A DNA stretch of 11,552 bases from Halomonas halophila (GTDB taxonomy: Bacteria; Pseudomonadota; Gammaproteobacteria; Pseudomonadales; Halomonadaceae). A model generated the notes under the pieces. It was given only the letters and a program-made list of their open reading frames with translations. It was not told the origin of the DNA and ran no database searches. The translations under genes were made by a program, and so were the position numbers. The DNA lies in NCBI GenBank assembly GCA_002433675.1, contig DJIP01000392.1, positions 1-11,552 of the forward strand. The letters run 5' to 3'. Positions 1 to 6,702 of this stretch are shown in pieces. Within the stretch, counting starts at the first letter, position 1. Each line of letters opens with the position of its first letter.

Positions 1-941
1 ATGGTGCGAATGACCTCCCACTGGTCCTGGTAGGTGATCGGGATGAACTTCTCGACGCCCTCGAATTCCTCACCCAGCGCGGTACCGGCGAAATCGAAGC
101 TGAAGAAGGCTTCCTCGATGCGTTCGACCAGGTCCGGCGCCAGATCATGAGCATGGGTGTATGAGGTGGTCGGGAAGGGCTGGGACTCGAAGATCATGCG
201 TACACTGTCTTCGTCATACAGTCCCCGTGCGGCCATGCGCTCCACCACCTCGGACGCCACCGGCGCAGCGTCGTAGTCACCCGCCACCACACCCAGCATC
301 GATTGGTCGTGACTGCCGGAATACACCACCTCGTAGTCTTCGTCGGGTACCACGCCTTCCTCGGGGAACAGCGCACGCGGAGCCTGATTGCCCGAGTTCG
401 AGGTGGGCGAGGTATGGGCGACCCGCTTGCCGGCCAGGTCGGACAGCGACTGGATATCCGAATCCGCCTGGGTGTAGACCTGCAGGGTATAGCCGAAGCG
501 CCCGTCGTCGGAGCCCATCAAGGCGAAGGGTACCGCGCCGGCCAGGTTGACGGCGAAGGGCGTGGGCCCGGTGGAAAAGCCCGCAATATGCAGACGCCCG
601 CTGCGCATGGCCTCGACCTGGGCCGAGTTCGACTGGACCGCAAAGAAACGAACGTCCTTGCCCGTCACCTCCCGCAGGTGGTCGATGAAGGGCTCCCAGA
701 TATCGGCATAGATGGCGGGATCCTCCACCGGGGTGTAGGCGAAGATGAGAGTATCGGGGTCGACCAGTTCGTCCTGATTGGCGGGCGGATCGGCGACCAG
801 ATCCCCATTGCTATCGCAGTAGAGCGCATCCAGATCCCCCCGGGGGCAGTCTTCCGCGACAGCGACGGAGGTGACGACACCGAGTGTGAGCAGAAGGCTT
901 GCGTTGAGGACCTGGCGTCCCCGGCTAGAGCGTTGTGTCAT
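1..941 (-). CDS. phnD: Phosphonate/phosphite-type ABC transporter periplasmic binding protein (PhnD family), 3' end cut by window
   Basis: The reading frame is open from an ATG at 941-939 to the left edge and gives 313 residues. The E. coli protein is about 340, so only the C-terminal tail is missing. Residues 1-29 are a Sec signal peptide: an Arg-rich start, a hydrophobic LLLTLGVVTSVAVA core and likely cleavage after AVA. The mature protein has the PhnD fold signatures: a FAYTPVEDP strand, VRFFAVQS, and the ligand-binding loop HTSPTSNSG at about 176-184, which in the family holds the phosphonate or phosphate group. It would capture phosphonate, phosphite or a related oxyanion in the periplasm for a PhnC/PhnE permease, whose genes are probably downstream, off the left edge. 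The mature chain is rich in Asp/Glu, as expected of a halophile's exported protein. An extra N-terminal segment has Cys32, Cys42 and a DSNGD loop. An AGGTGAG ribosome-binding site lies about 9 nt before the start. The family is clear; the exact ligand is not. Confidence 0.93.
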   Translation of the reverse strand, partial: MTQRSSRGRQVLNASLLLTLGVVTSVAVAEDCPRGDLDALYCDSNGDLVADPPANQDELVDPDTLIFAYTPVEDPAIYADIWEPFIDHLREVTGKDVRFFAVQSNSAQVEAMRSGRLHIAGFSTGPTPFAVNLAGAVPFALMGSDDGRFGYTLQVYTQADSDIQSLSDLAGKRVAHTSPTSNSGNQAPRALFPEEGVVPDEDYEVVYSGSHDQSMLGVVAGDYDAAPVASEVVERMAARGLYDEDSVRMIFESQPFPTTSYTHAHDLAPDLVERIEEAFFSFDFAGTALGEEFEGVEKFIPITYQDQWEVIRT

Positions 942-967
942 GGCGTGGCTCACCTATGCTGAGTCTT

Positions 968-973
968 GTTATA
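968..973 (-). promoter_or_regulatory. Possible -10 box for phnD
   Basis: Read on the minus strand the hexamer is TATAAC, one mismatch from the sigma-70 consensus. It lies 26 bases upstream of the phnD ATG, in the only AT-rich patch of this leader. No good -35 hexamer is visible at 16-18 bp, so an activator may be required or the call may be wrong. Confidence 0.3.
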
Positions 974-1059
974 TCGTTGGAATCCGGCCTCTCGTGCCGA
1001 CATCGCGGATCCGGTCGGTACCGGCCAGCCTGGCGGTCTACTGCTGGCGCCCTGGGCAA

Positions 1060-1239
1060 GGCTCGGCCAGATGCACTGACGGCTATACAGAGAATTCCGC
1101 CAGATGCGCCGAAGGCTATGCCTGCTGCGCTGACGGCTTCACTCATTGCGCTGAAGGCTTCACTCATTGCGCTGAAGGCTTCACTCATTGCGCTGAAGGC
1201 TTCACTCATTGCGCTGAAGGCTCTGCCAAGTGCGAAGAA
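1060..1239. repeat. Tandem array of 21-bp units with a recurring 11-bp palindrome
   Basis: Four adjacent 21-bp units (1135-1155, 1156-1176, 1177-1197, 1198-1218) are identical, beginning GGCTTCACTC and ending GCGCTGAA. Degenerate units in the same register lie at 1114-1134 and 1219-1239, with more diverged ones at 1093-1113 and 1060-1080. Each junction between perfect units creates the palindrome TGAAGGCTTCA (1152-1162, 1173-1183, 1194-1204). Decayed versions lie at 1131, 1215 and 1110. The 21-bp spacing is two helical turns, so all palindromes face the same side of the DNA. The array sits between divergent phnD and the phosphatase gene. Because 21 is a multiple of 3, several frames stay open through it and would encode 7-residue repeats, but none has a convincing start site. 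A regulatory or minisatellite nature is more likely than a gene. Confidence 0.85.
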
Positions 1240-1254
1240 GAGCGCCAGCGACGC

Positions 1255-1280
1255 AGCGATGTTCGAAAGCAAACATCGTT
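1255..1280 (+). promoter_or_regulatory. Hairpin in the leader of the histidine phosphatase gene
   Basis: The arms CGATGTT (1257-1263) and AACATCG (1272-1278) are perfectly complementary with an 8-base loop. An extra G-T and an A-T pair extend the base of the stem outwards. It ends 11 bases before the Shine-Dalgarno sequence. There is no T-tract, so it is not an intrinsic terminator; it may be a 5'-UTR stem or an operator. Confidence 0.35.
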
Positions 1281-1290
1281 GAGTTCAATC

Positions 1291-1300
1291 TAGGAGGTGA
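1291..1300 (+). promoter_or_regulatory. Strong Shine-Dalgarno sequence for the phosphatase gene
   Basis: TAGGAGGTGA is a near-complete match to the 16S rRNA 3' end. It lies 7 bases before the ATG at 1308 (10 from the AGGAGG core). It fixes that start over the in-frame ORF that stays open further upstream through the repeat array. Confidence 0.8.
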
Positions 1301-1307
1301 CACTTTT

Positions 1308-1907
1308 ATGTCAAACGTTGAGGCCAACGACTTTCCACGCTGCCGCAATCACTACCTGTTGATGCGCCACGGCCACAGCCAGGCCAATGCGATGGGCCTG
1401 ATCGTGTCCTCCCCCGAGCAGGGTCTGGAGGGCTATGGTCTTTCGCCCAAGGGGCAGGAACAGCTGCACGAGCGGTTGGCCGGCTGGCACCTGGCCGCGC
1501 CTGACCAGATCTTCCATTCGGACTTTCTGCGCACCACCGAAACCGCTGCGCTGGTCGGGGAACACTTCAATGTCGCGACCCAACCGGAGCCGAGACTGCG
1601 AGAACGCTTCTTCGGTGACTACGACCAGGGGCCGGACCCGGCCTATGCGGACGTCTGGGCAATGGATAGCGAGGATGCCGAACACCGCTCCCACGGGGTC
1701 GAAAGCGTCGGCGACGTCGCCCGCCGGCTGATCGACCTGGTCATCTCGCTTGAGCAGCGCTTCGACGACGCCACCATCCTGCTGGTCGGCCACGGAGACC
1801 CCCTGCAGATCCTGCTGACGGCAGCCTGCGGTGCCCCCTTGAGCGAGCATCGAGCCCAACCGCCTCTGGCGCCGGCGGATGTCCGGCCGCTGATCATCGC
1901 CCGCTGA
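1308..1907 (+). CDS. Histidine phosphatase superfamily protein (phosphoglycerate mutase-like/SixA-like)
   Basis: The product has 199 residues and looks cytoplasmic, with no signal peptide or membrane segment. The N-terminal LLMRHGHSQAN carries the superfamily RHG motif, with His21 as the expected phospho-acceptor. The SDFLRTTETA block (about residues 67-76) is the second conserved arginine region. LRERFFGDYDQG matches the substrate-side Glu/Gly motif of PhoE/GpmB-like members. LLVGHGDPLQIL near the C-terminus holds the second catalytic histidine. All catalytic elements are present, so it should be an active phosphomonoesterase, but the substrate cannot be told from sequence. It stands alone: divergent from phnD across the repeat array and about 550 bp from the next gene. 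The start is fixed by the strong ribosome-binding site. The last codons lie in a 14-bp tandem duplication that spans the stop. Confidence 0.9.
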   Translation: MSNVEANDFPRCRNHYLLMRHGHSQANAMGLIVSSPEQGLEGYGLSPKGQEQLHERLAGWHLAAPDQIFHSDFLRTTETAALVGEHFNVATQPEPRLRERFFGDYDQGPDPAYADVWAMDSEDAEHRSHGVESVGDVARRLIDLVISLEQRFDDATILLVGHGDPLQILLTAACGAPLSEHRAQPPLAPADVRPLIIAR

Positions 1908-1914
1908 TTATCGC
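1887..1914 (+). repeat. 14-bp adjacent tandem duplication across the phosphatase stop codon
   Basis: CCGCTGATCATCGC (1887-1900) is followed directly by CCGCTGATTATCGC (1901-1914), 13 of 14 identical. The stop TGA (1905-1907) lies in the second copy. Because 14 is not a multiple of 3, the second copy is read in a shifted frame. With a single copy the frame would run on for about 12 more residues, to a TGA at 1952-1954. Confidence 0.7.
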
Positions 1915-2460
1915 TCGCAGTCTCCCTTCTCTCGTCGCCCAGGCAACGCTGTGAATAACGTGGTGGAAAAGTTCTCCACCACCTGTGGATAGGCTCTTGA
2001 CGAGCCGCCCCTCCTCCCATGAACTGCGGCGCTGTGCCGCTGCATGCCACCAGTAATGACTGTGGGCAAGTTTTCCATTTTCCTGGCTCGGCGCAGCGAA
2101 GTTCGTCAGCCAAACTCGGCGGGGCGCGTGGTATGTTCCTCGTAGCATCTGAAAGACCCATTCAACTAACACCTCGTGAATGATCTTTAACGGGTCTTGC
2201 GAGCGACTATCGCCACACGCTTTTTACTGCCACAGGAAACCAACCGTCCGCATGATGGATTCTTCATCCCTTTTCCTGAGTCGACGCCTGGCGCCGCCCC
2301 CACTATCCATCGACGTCGGCGAGCCTGGCGGAGATACCCCCACGTGCGTCACTCGCGACGAGAGCCTCCTGCTTGCCGTATTTCCTGCGCCAGCGTGCGG
2401 GTCGCATCGGGGCGCCCCACGGGCACCTGCCCCCCTTGCACACGGCATCGAGGCCTGAGC
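1908..2460. other. Long intergenic region before the capsule/PKS operon
   Basis: No convincing gene is seen in these 553 bases. Short ORFs on both strands have odd composition and no family signature. The region must hold the operon promoter, but I cannot place -35/-10 boxes with confidence. A 7-bp inverted repeat, AAGACCC (2153-2159) and GGGTCTT (2192-2198), with a 32-base spacer may be an operator. I looked for the GGCGGTAG ops/JUMPStart element typical of enterobacterial capsule operons and did not find it. The 1908-2000 part has a hairpin and DnaA-box-like sites. Confidence 0.6.
1950..1992. promoter_or_regulatory. Hairpin flanked by two DnaA-box-like 9-mers
   Basis: TGTGAATAA (1950-1958) fits the DnaA box consensus TTATNCACA read on the minus strand. 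TGTGGATAG (1984-1992) is one mismatch away in the same orientation. Between them, GTGGTGGA (1960-1967) and TCCACCAC (1975-1982) form a perfect 8-bp stem with a 7-base loop. There is no T-tract after the stem, so termination of the phosphatase transcript is possible but not shown. DnaA-like 9-mers occur by chance, so their function is uncertain. Confidence 0.35.
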
Positions 2461-3723
2461 ATGGGCCGGTTCATGGCGCGCCAGTTTCTGCTGCTCCAGG
2501 GGCCATGCTCGCCTTTCTTCACGGTGCTGGCTCGCACGCTTGCTGACGAGGGACACGGTGTCCATGTGCTCGACCTGTGTGGCGGAGACCTGCTCTATCG
2601 TTGGCGCCTCGGTGGTCAACGCTATCGTGGTGACGCCACGAACTTTGGCGAGCTGATCGATGACTTTCTCGGGTACAGGGGGATTTCAGATCTGGTGGTC
2701 TTCGGCGACCAGCGTCCTCTGCATCGGCTTGCCATCCAGGCCGCCGAGCGCCAACAGCTGCGGGTCCATGTGTTCGAGGAAGGCTACCTGCGTCCGCACT
2801 GGATCACCCTGGAGCCCCAGGGAGTCAACGGATGCTCCCGTCTTCCCAGGGACCCGGCCTGGTTCTTCGAGGCGGCGCACTGCCTCGGGCCGGCTAAGCC
2901 CCCCGTCCCCTGCATCAGCCCCTTTCTGACACGTGCCACCCACGACGTGGTCTACCATCTGGCAGGCGTCCTCAACCCGCTGCTGTTCCCGGGCTATAGA
3001 GGTCATGCCCCGGTCAGCGCTCCCCTCGAGTACGCTGGCTATGTGCAGCGACTGACGCGCAAACGCCTGCTGGCTGGTATTGAGGCTAACCGCATCAAGG
3101 ACTTTGTTTCGGCGCCAGCGCCCTACTTCGTGTTGTTGCTGCAACTGGACAGCGACGCCCAGATACGCTGTCGCTCGCCCTTTCCCGACATGGCCCGGGT
3201 ACTCGAAGAAACCCTGGCGTCCTTCGCGCGCGATGCGCCGGCCCGGACGCGGTTGCTGATCAAGAACCACCCTCTCGACCCCGGCCTCAGCGCCCACCAC
3301 CGCCGCGCTCGCCGGCTGGCACAGGAGCTCGGTATCGACAGGCGGGTACTGTTCATCGAAGGCGGTGACCTCAATGGCCTCCTGCCCGGCGCCACTGGCG
3401 CCATCACCGTCAACAGTACGTCCGGTTTCGTGGCTCTGGAGCATGGATGTCCGTTGCTGACCCTGGGCGACGCCATTTACACCATGCCCGGGCTGGCGAC
3501 AGGCCGGCAACGGGTCCCCGCGGGATTCTGGCACGACCCACCGGCGCCGAATGGCGCCCTGTATCAGGCGCTCAGAACCACCCTGCTGCGAACCGTTCAG
3601 CTGAATGGCAGCTTCTACTGCCGCCTCGGCATCCGCCTCGGTGTGCACCACAGCGTTCGGCGGCTCGTCACCGAACGCTCTCCCCTGGAGGAGTTGCTGT
3701 CATGCCTGCCCGCCGCCGCCTGA
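2461..3723 (+). CDS. kpsS: KpsS-like capsule polysaccharide glycosyltransferase
   Basis: The product has 420 residues and no signal peptide. KpsS/LipB proteins are cytoplasmic beta-Kdo transferases that, with KpsC, build the short Kdo linker on the lipid anchor of ABC-exported capsules. Family landmarks run in order: FLLLQGP(C)SPFF (9-20), GGDLLYRW (41-48), VVFGDQRPLHR (79-89), the very characteristic VFEEGYLRPHWITLE (104-118) with GVNG and SRLPRDP after it, IKNHPLDPG (267-275), and NSTSGFVALEHGCP (318-331). The last three belong to the Kdo-transferase fold shared with KpsC. The start at 2461 places LLLQGP where the family has it, with GAGG about 8 bases upstream; 2473 is the alternative. It leads an operon with a membrane phosphotransferase and a PKS, like rkpJ and wcbO in rhizobial and Burkholderia loci. 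The sugar donor and acceptor lipid may differ from E. coli. No kpsC or export gene is in view. Confidence 0.88.
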   Translation: MGRFMARQFLLLQGPCSPFFTVLARTLADEGHGVHVLDLCGGDLLYRWRLGGQRYRGDATNFGELIDDFLGYRGISDLVVFGDQRPLHRLAIQAAERQQLRVHVFEEGYLRPHWITLEPQGVNGCSRLPRDPAWFFEAAHCLGPAKPPVPCISPFLTRATHDVVYHLAGVLNPLLFPGYRGHAPVSAPLEYAGYVQRLTRKRLLAGIEANRIKDFVSAPAPYFVLLLQLDSDAQIRCRSPFPDMARVLEETLASFARDAPARTRLLIKNHPLDPGLSAHHRRARRLAQELGIDRRVLFIEGGDLNGLLPGATGAITVNSTSGFVALEHGCPLLTLGDAIYTMPGLATGRQRVPAGFWHDPPAPNGALYQALRTTLLRTVQLNGSFYCRLGIRLGVHHSVRRLVTERSPLEELLSCLPAAA

Positions 3724-3833
3724 CCCTTGTCTACCCGTTGCCGGACACGGCATCGATGGCTTCAGAGGCCGACTCTCGGTACGTCATGCCTGGTCGGCTC
3801 GCTGGCCGAAATCGGCCTGGCCGCCGATGCTGA
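3702..3833 (+). CDS. Possible 43-residue coupling ORF between kpsS and the membrane phosphotransferase
   Basis: An ATG at 3702 is preceded by GGAGGAG (3687-3693) at 8-base spacing, the best ribosome-binding site in the operon. The ORF overlaps the end of kpsS by 22 bases. Its TGA (3831-3833) lies just after the next gene's ATG (3827-3829), giving ATGCTGA. The peptide begins MPARRRLTLVYPLP, ends in an Arg-rich tail, and resembles nothing I recognise. It could be a real small protein, a device that delivers ribosomes to the next gene (whose own start has no clear Shine-Dalgarno), or the original 5' end of that gene separated by a frameshift. The protein-level evidence is weak. Confidence 0.3.
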   Translation: MPARRRLTLVYPLPDTASMASEADSRYVMPGRLAGRNRPGRRC

Positions 3834-5440
3834 CGTGGATCGAACCCCGAGGCCTGGCGATCAGCCTGTGCGTACTGGGACTCCCCCTCGGCACAGGCCT
3901 CAGCCTCGCCATGGATGCCTTCGGCAGTCGAGGCTCGGGCCACTGGCGCGACCGCCCTCTTGCCGCATGGCTGGTCCACGCTGGCAGCTGGGGGCTCTGT
4001 TACGTGCTGGCCGTCGCGCTGCTACAACGAGGCGCACTGGCCCTGGCCACGACTCTTACCCTGCAATGGGTAGTGCAGCGCAGCCATCAGGCCAAGTGCC
4101 AGAGCCTGAAGGAGCCCTTCCTGCTGCAGGATTTCGAGTACTTCCTCGATGCCATCCGACATCCCCGGCTATACCTGCCGTTCTTCGGTATCGGCCTGGC
4201 ACTGGGTGCCAGTCTCGCCGCCCTGGTGGCGGTGTCGGTCTTCATTATCCTCGAGCCCTGGCTGCTGGATCACCTCTCCCTATCTTCCATGGCACAGCTG
4301 CTGAGCGGTCTGGCAGTAGGGCCAGCTCTTGCCTTGGTGCTTGGCCTGCGGCAACTTCCTGCTGCTACCCTGGTTCCGTGCAGGGACCACGACCAGCTGG
4401 GACTATGGAGCTGCTTCTGGGCCTATGCCCGCTTCCCCAGATCCCCCATCGACACCACCCAGGCTCCAGCACTTCTGCGTCAGCCGCCATCACCGGTCGC
4501 CCAGGATTCGCTGCCACATCTGGTTATTGTCCAGGGCGAGTCCTTCTTCGACCCTCGTCCCTGGTACAACAGGATCCCCAGAAACGTCCTCACCCACTGG
4601 GATCGACTGAGTGAACAGTCCATCACCCATGGCTTCCTCAAGGTGCCGGCCTGGGGCGCCAACACCATCCGCAGCGAAACGGCCTTCCTTTGCGGGCTGA
4701 ACGAGGATGCCCTGGGCATGCACCGCTTCAACCCCTATCGTCAGCTGGCTCGCCAACCGGTTCCCAGCCTGGCCAGCGCCTGCGCCCGCATGGGATACCG
4801 TACACTGGTGCTGCACCCCTACCCCGGTGGTTTCTACCAGCGCGACAAGGTCATGCCTCGGCTGGGCTTTCAGGCATTCGAGGACATCGAAAGCTTCAGA
4901 CATTGCCGTCGAGACGGCCCCTTCATCGCCGACGCCGAGCTCGCCAGGCGCGTCGCACAAGCCCTCGACGACCCCGACCCCCGCCCACTGATGGTGTTCG
5001 TGATCACCATGGAGAGCCACGGCCCCTTTCTGCTCGAGCCTGCTCCCGACCCACTGCGCTGGCTCACTGCCGACGCCTCGCGCCCCGAAGACGTGACCCA
5101 CGAACTCGACATCTATCTCCATCACCTGGCCAATACCGACGCCATGCTAGGCACCCTATCGGAGACCCTTGCCCGCCAATCTCGCCCGGGCCTGTTGTGC
5201 GCTTACGGCGACCACGTGCCCATCCTCTCTCCCAGCTATCGCTGGCACGGGGAGCCCGAGGGAACAACGCCTTTCATGCTCTGGAGCAACCGGCCCGGGA
5301 CCACTCCACTGCGAGAGTCACCCTCCGATCTTTCGCAACTGGCCGAGGCGCTGCTTGATGCCGCCGACTGGCAGGCCACGACCTTCGCGACTGGCTCCCT
5401 CGGGCACTCCCTCTACCGCCATTGCAAGGAACCGCTATGA
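3827..5440 (+). CDS. Membrane-anchored sulfatase-fold/LTA-synthase-like phosphotransferase of the capsule locus
   Basis: The product has 537 residues. The N-terminal third has about five membrane segments (near 8-28, 44-62, 63-80, 111-135 and a fifth around 150-170). A cytoplasmic-looking block with SLKEPFLLQDFEYF and AIRHPRLYLPFFG is typical of the LTA-synthase-like proteins of Gram-negative capsule clusters. The extracytoplasmic C-terminal part is an alkaline-phosphatase/sulfatase-fold domain: VIVQGESFFD (metal-binding Glu238), WGANTIRSE (Thr280, probable nucleophile), ITMESHGPF (His398) and AYGDHVPIL (Asp462-His463). LtaS, OpgB and EptA relatives move phosphoglycerol or phosphoethanolamine from phospholipid onto a glycan or lipid. 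That activity is the likely class here, but donor and acceptor are unknown. The start at 3827 is preferred because membrane segment 1 follows at once; upstream in-frame codons overlap kpsS. Its stop overlaps the PKS start. By position it corresponds to wcbQ/rkpI, an inference not tested by alignment. Confidence 0.82.
   Translation: MLTWIEPRGLAISLCVLGLPLGTGLSLAMDAFGSRGSGHWRDRPLAAWLVHAGSWGLCYVLAVALLQRGALALATTLTLQWVVQRSHQAKCQSLKEPFLLQDFEYFLDAIRHPRLYLPFFGIGLALGASLAALVAVSVFIILEPWLLDHLSLSSMAQLLSGLAVGPALALVLGLRQLPAATLVPCRDHDQLGLWSCFWAYARFPRSPIDTTQAPALLRQPPSPVAQDSLPHLVIVQGESFFDPRPWYNRIPRNVLTHWDRLSEQSITHGFLKVPAWGANTIRSETAFLCGLNEDALGMHRFNPYRQLARQPVPSLASACARMGYRTLVLHPYPGGFYQRDKVMPRLGFQAFEDIESFRHCRRDGPFIADAELARRVAQALDDPDPRPLMVFVITMESHGPFLLEPAPDPLRWLTADASRPEDVTHELDIYLHHLANTDAMLGTLSETLARQSRPGLLCAYGDHVPILSPSYRWHGEPEGTTPFMLWSNRPGTTPLRESPSDLSQLAEALLDAADWQATTFATGSLGHSLYRHCKEPL
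5426..5440 (+). promoter_or_regulatory. Translational coupling site: AAGGA ribosome-binding site and ATGA stop/start overlap
   Basis: AAGGA (5426-5430) lies six bases before ATG 5437-5439, which overlaps the upstream TGA 5438-5440. The layout implies co-translation of the membrane phosphotransferase and the PKS. Confidence 0.8.
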
Positions 5441-6702
5441 CCAGGCGCGTCGCCATCATCGGAAACGCTACCCGCTTCCCCGGCGTCCCCGGGGAAACCC
5501 TGTGGCAGAGCCTGCTGGCGGGCCGGGATCTGGTAACAGAGGTGCATACCTCGCGCTGGGACTGGCGCCGCTTCTACCATCCTGACCGTCGTTCGCCCGG
5601 CACCAGCGTGACCTTCGCCGCCGGGACGCTTGGCGACATCGGCGGCTTCGATGCCGACTTCTTCGGGATTTCGCCCCGGGAAGCGGCGACCATGGATCCC
5701 CAGCAACGCCTGCTGCTGGAGCTGACCTGGGAAGCGCTCGAGCATGCGGGTATCCCTCCGTCACGCCTGCGGGGCAGCCGCTGCGGGGTCTATATCGGCA
5801 TCTCCAGCCCTGACTTCGCCTATCGGCATACCGCCGACCTGGCCTCTCTGGGCAATCTGTTCGCCACCGGCAATACCTTCAGCATCGCCGCCAATCGCTT
5901 GTCCTACGTGTTCGACCTCAAGGGGCCCAGCATGGCCATCGACACGGCCTGCTCGTCCTCCCTGGTGGCCTTTCACCAGGCCTGCCAGGCCATTCGCGCC
6001 GGTGAGTGCGATACCGCACTGACCGGAGGGATCAGCCTGCACCTGCACCCCTTCGGCTTCGTCGCCTTTTCCAAGGCCGGCATGCTGTCGCCGCGAGGCC
6101 GCTGTCGCGTCTTCAGCGAAGACGCAGACGGCTACGTGCGCTCAGAGGGTGCCGGCGTCTTCGTGCTCAAGGCGCTCGACCAGGCGCTCGCAGACGGCGA
6201 TCCCATCCTCGCCGAGGTAGCCGCCAGCGGCACCAACACCGACGGACACAAGTCAGGTCTTACGGTACCCAGCGCTCAGGCACAGGCCCAGCTGCTGACC
6301 GAGGTCTACGCCCGAGCGGGGATCGCTGCCGACGGCCTGGACTACCTCGAGGCCCATGGTACCGGCACCGCGGTCGGCGACCCCATCGAGGTCGCCGCCA
6401 TCGGCCAGGCTCTTGGCCGGTATCGGCGCCACCCGTTGCCGATCGGCTCGGTCAAGAGCAACATCGGCCACCTGGAAACCGCTGCCGGAATCGCCGGCCT
6501 GTACAAGGCGCTGGGGTGCCTGACCCAGCGTTTCATCCCCGCCAGCATCGGTGTCGACCGCCTCAATCCTGAACTGCGCCTCGACGAGGCCAATCTGGAC
6601 GTGGTGCTGACACCGCGGACGCTCCCCGAGAGCGGTTCCTTGACCGTCGGTATCAACAGCTTCGGATTCGGGGGTGCCAATGCCCACGTGGTGCTGACCA
6701 CG
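5437..6702 (+). other. PKS ketosynthase domain
   Basis: The complete condensing triad is visible: Cys172 in DTACSSS, His307 in EAHGTGT and His345 in SNIGHLE, with the family's usual spacing. MDPQQRLLLE near 90-99 and GFGGANAHVVL near the end complete the domain. The domain should be catalytically active in chain elongation and lies at the extreme N-terminus. Confidence 0.95.

Noticed and set aside
1060..1239. CRISPR array
   Set aside because: The units are directly adjacent with no unique spacers and there are no cas genes.
871..1293. ORFs through the 21-bp repeat array on both strands (for example 871-1293 plus, 935-1282 plus and 925-1272 minus) encoding 7-residue repeats
   Set aside because: The repeat length is a multiple of 3, so several frames stay open automatically. 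None has a ribosome-binding site, and the plus-strand ones begin inside phnD.
1230..1307. Upstream extension of the phosphatase to 1230
   Set aside because: The ATG at 1308 has a near-perfect Shine-Dalgarno sequence, and the extension would enter the repeat array and leader hairpin.
1311..1859. 182-residue minus-strand ORF
   Set aside because: Antisense shadow of the histidine phosphatase, whose catalytic motifs are complete.
2180..2458. 92-residue ORF ending 2 bases before the kpsS ATG
   Set aside because: No ribosome-binding site, Pro/Ala/Arg-rich low-information sequence and no family signature. A leader-peptide role is possible but unsupported.
2197..2460. N-terminal extension of the KpsS-like protein to 2197
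   Set aside because: The added residues are Arg/Pro-rich and unlike KpsS proteins, which begin just before the LLLQGP motif.
2686..3651. 321-residue minus-strand ORF
   Set aside because: Antisense shadow of the kpsS-like gene, which has clear family motifs throughout.
3605..3826. Start of the membrane phosphotransferase at 3605
   Set aside because: It would overlap kpsS by more than 100 bases and add a low-complexity Ala/Ser/Cys segment before the first membrane helix.
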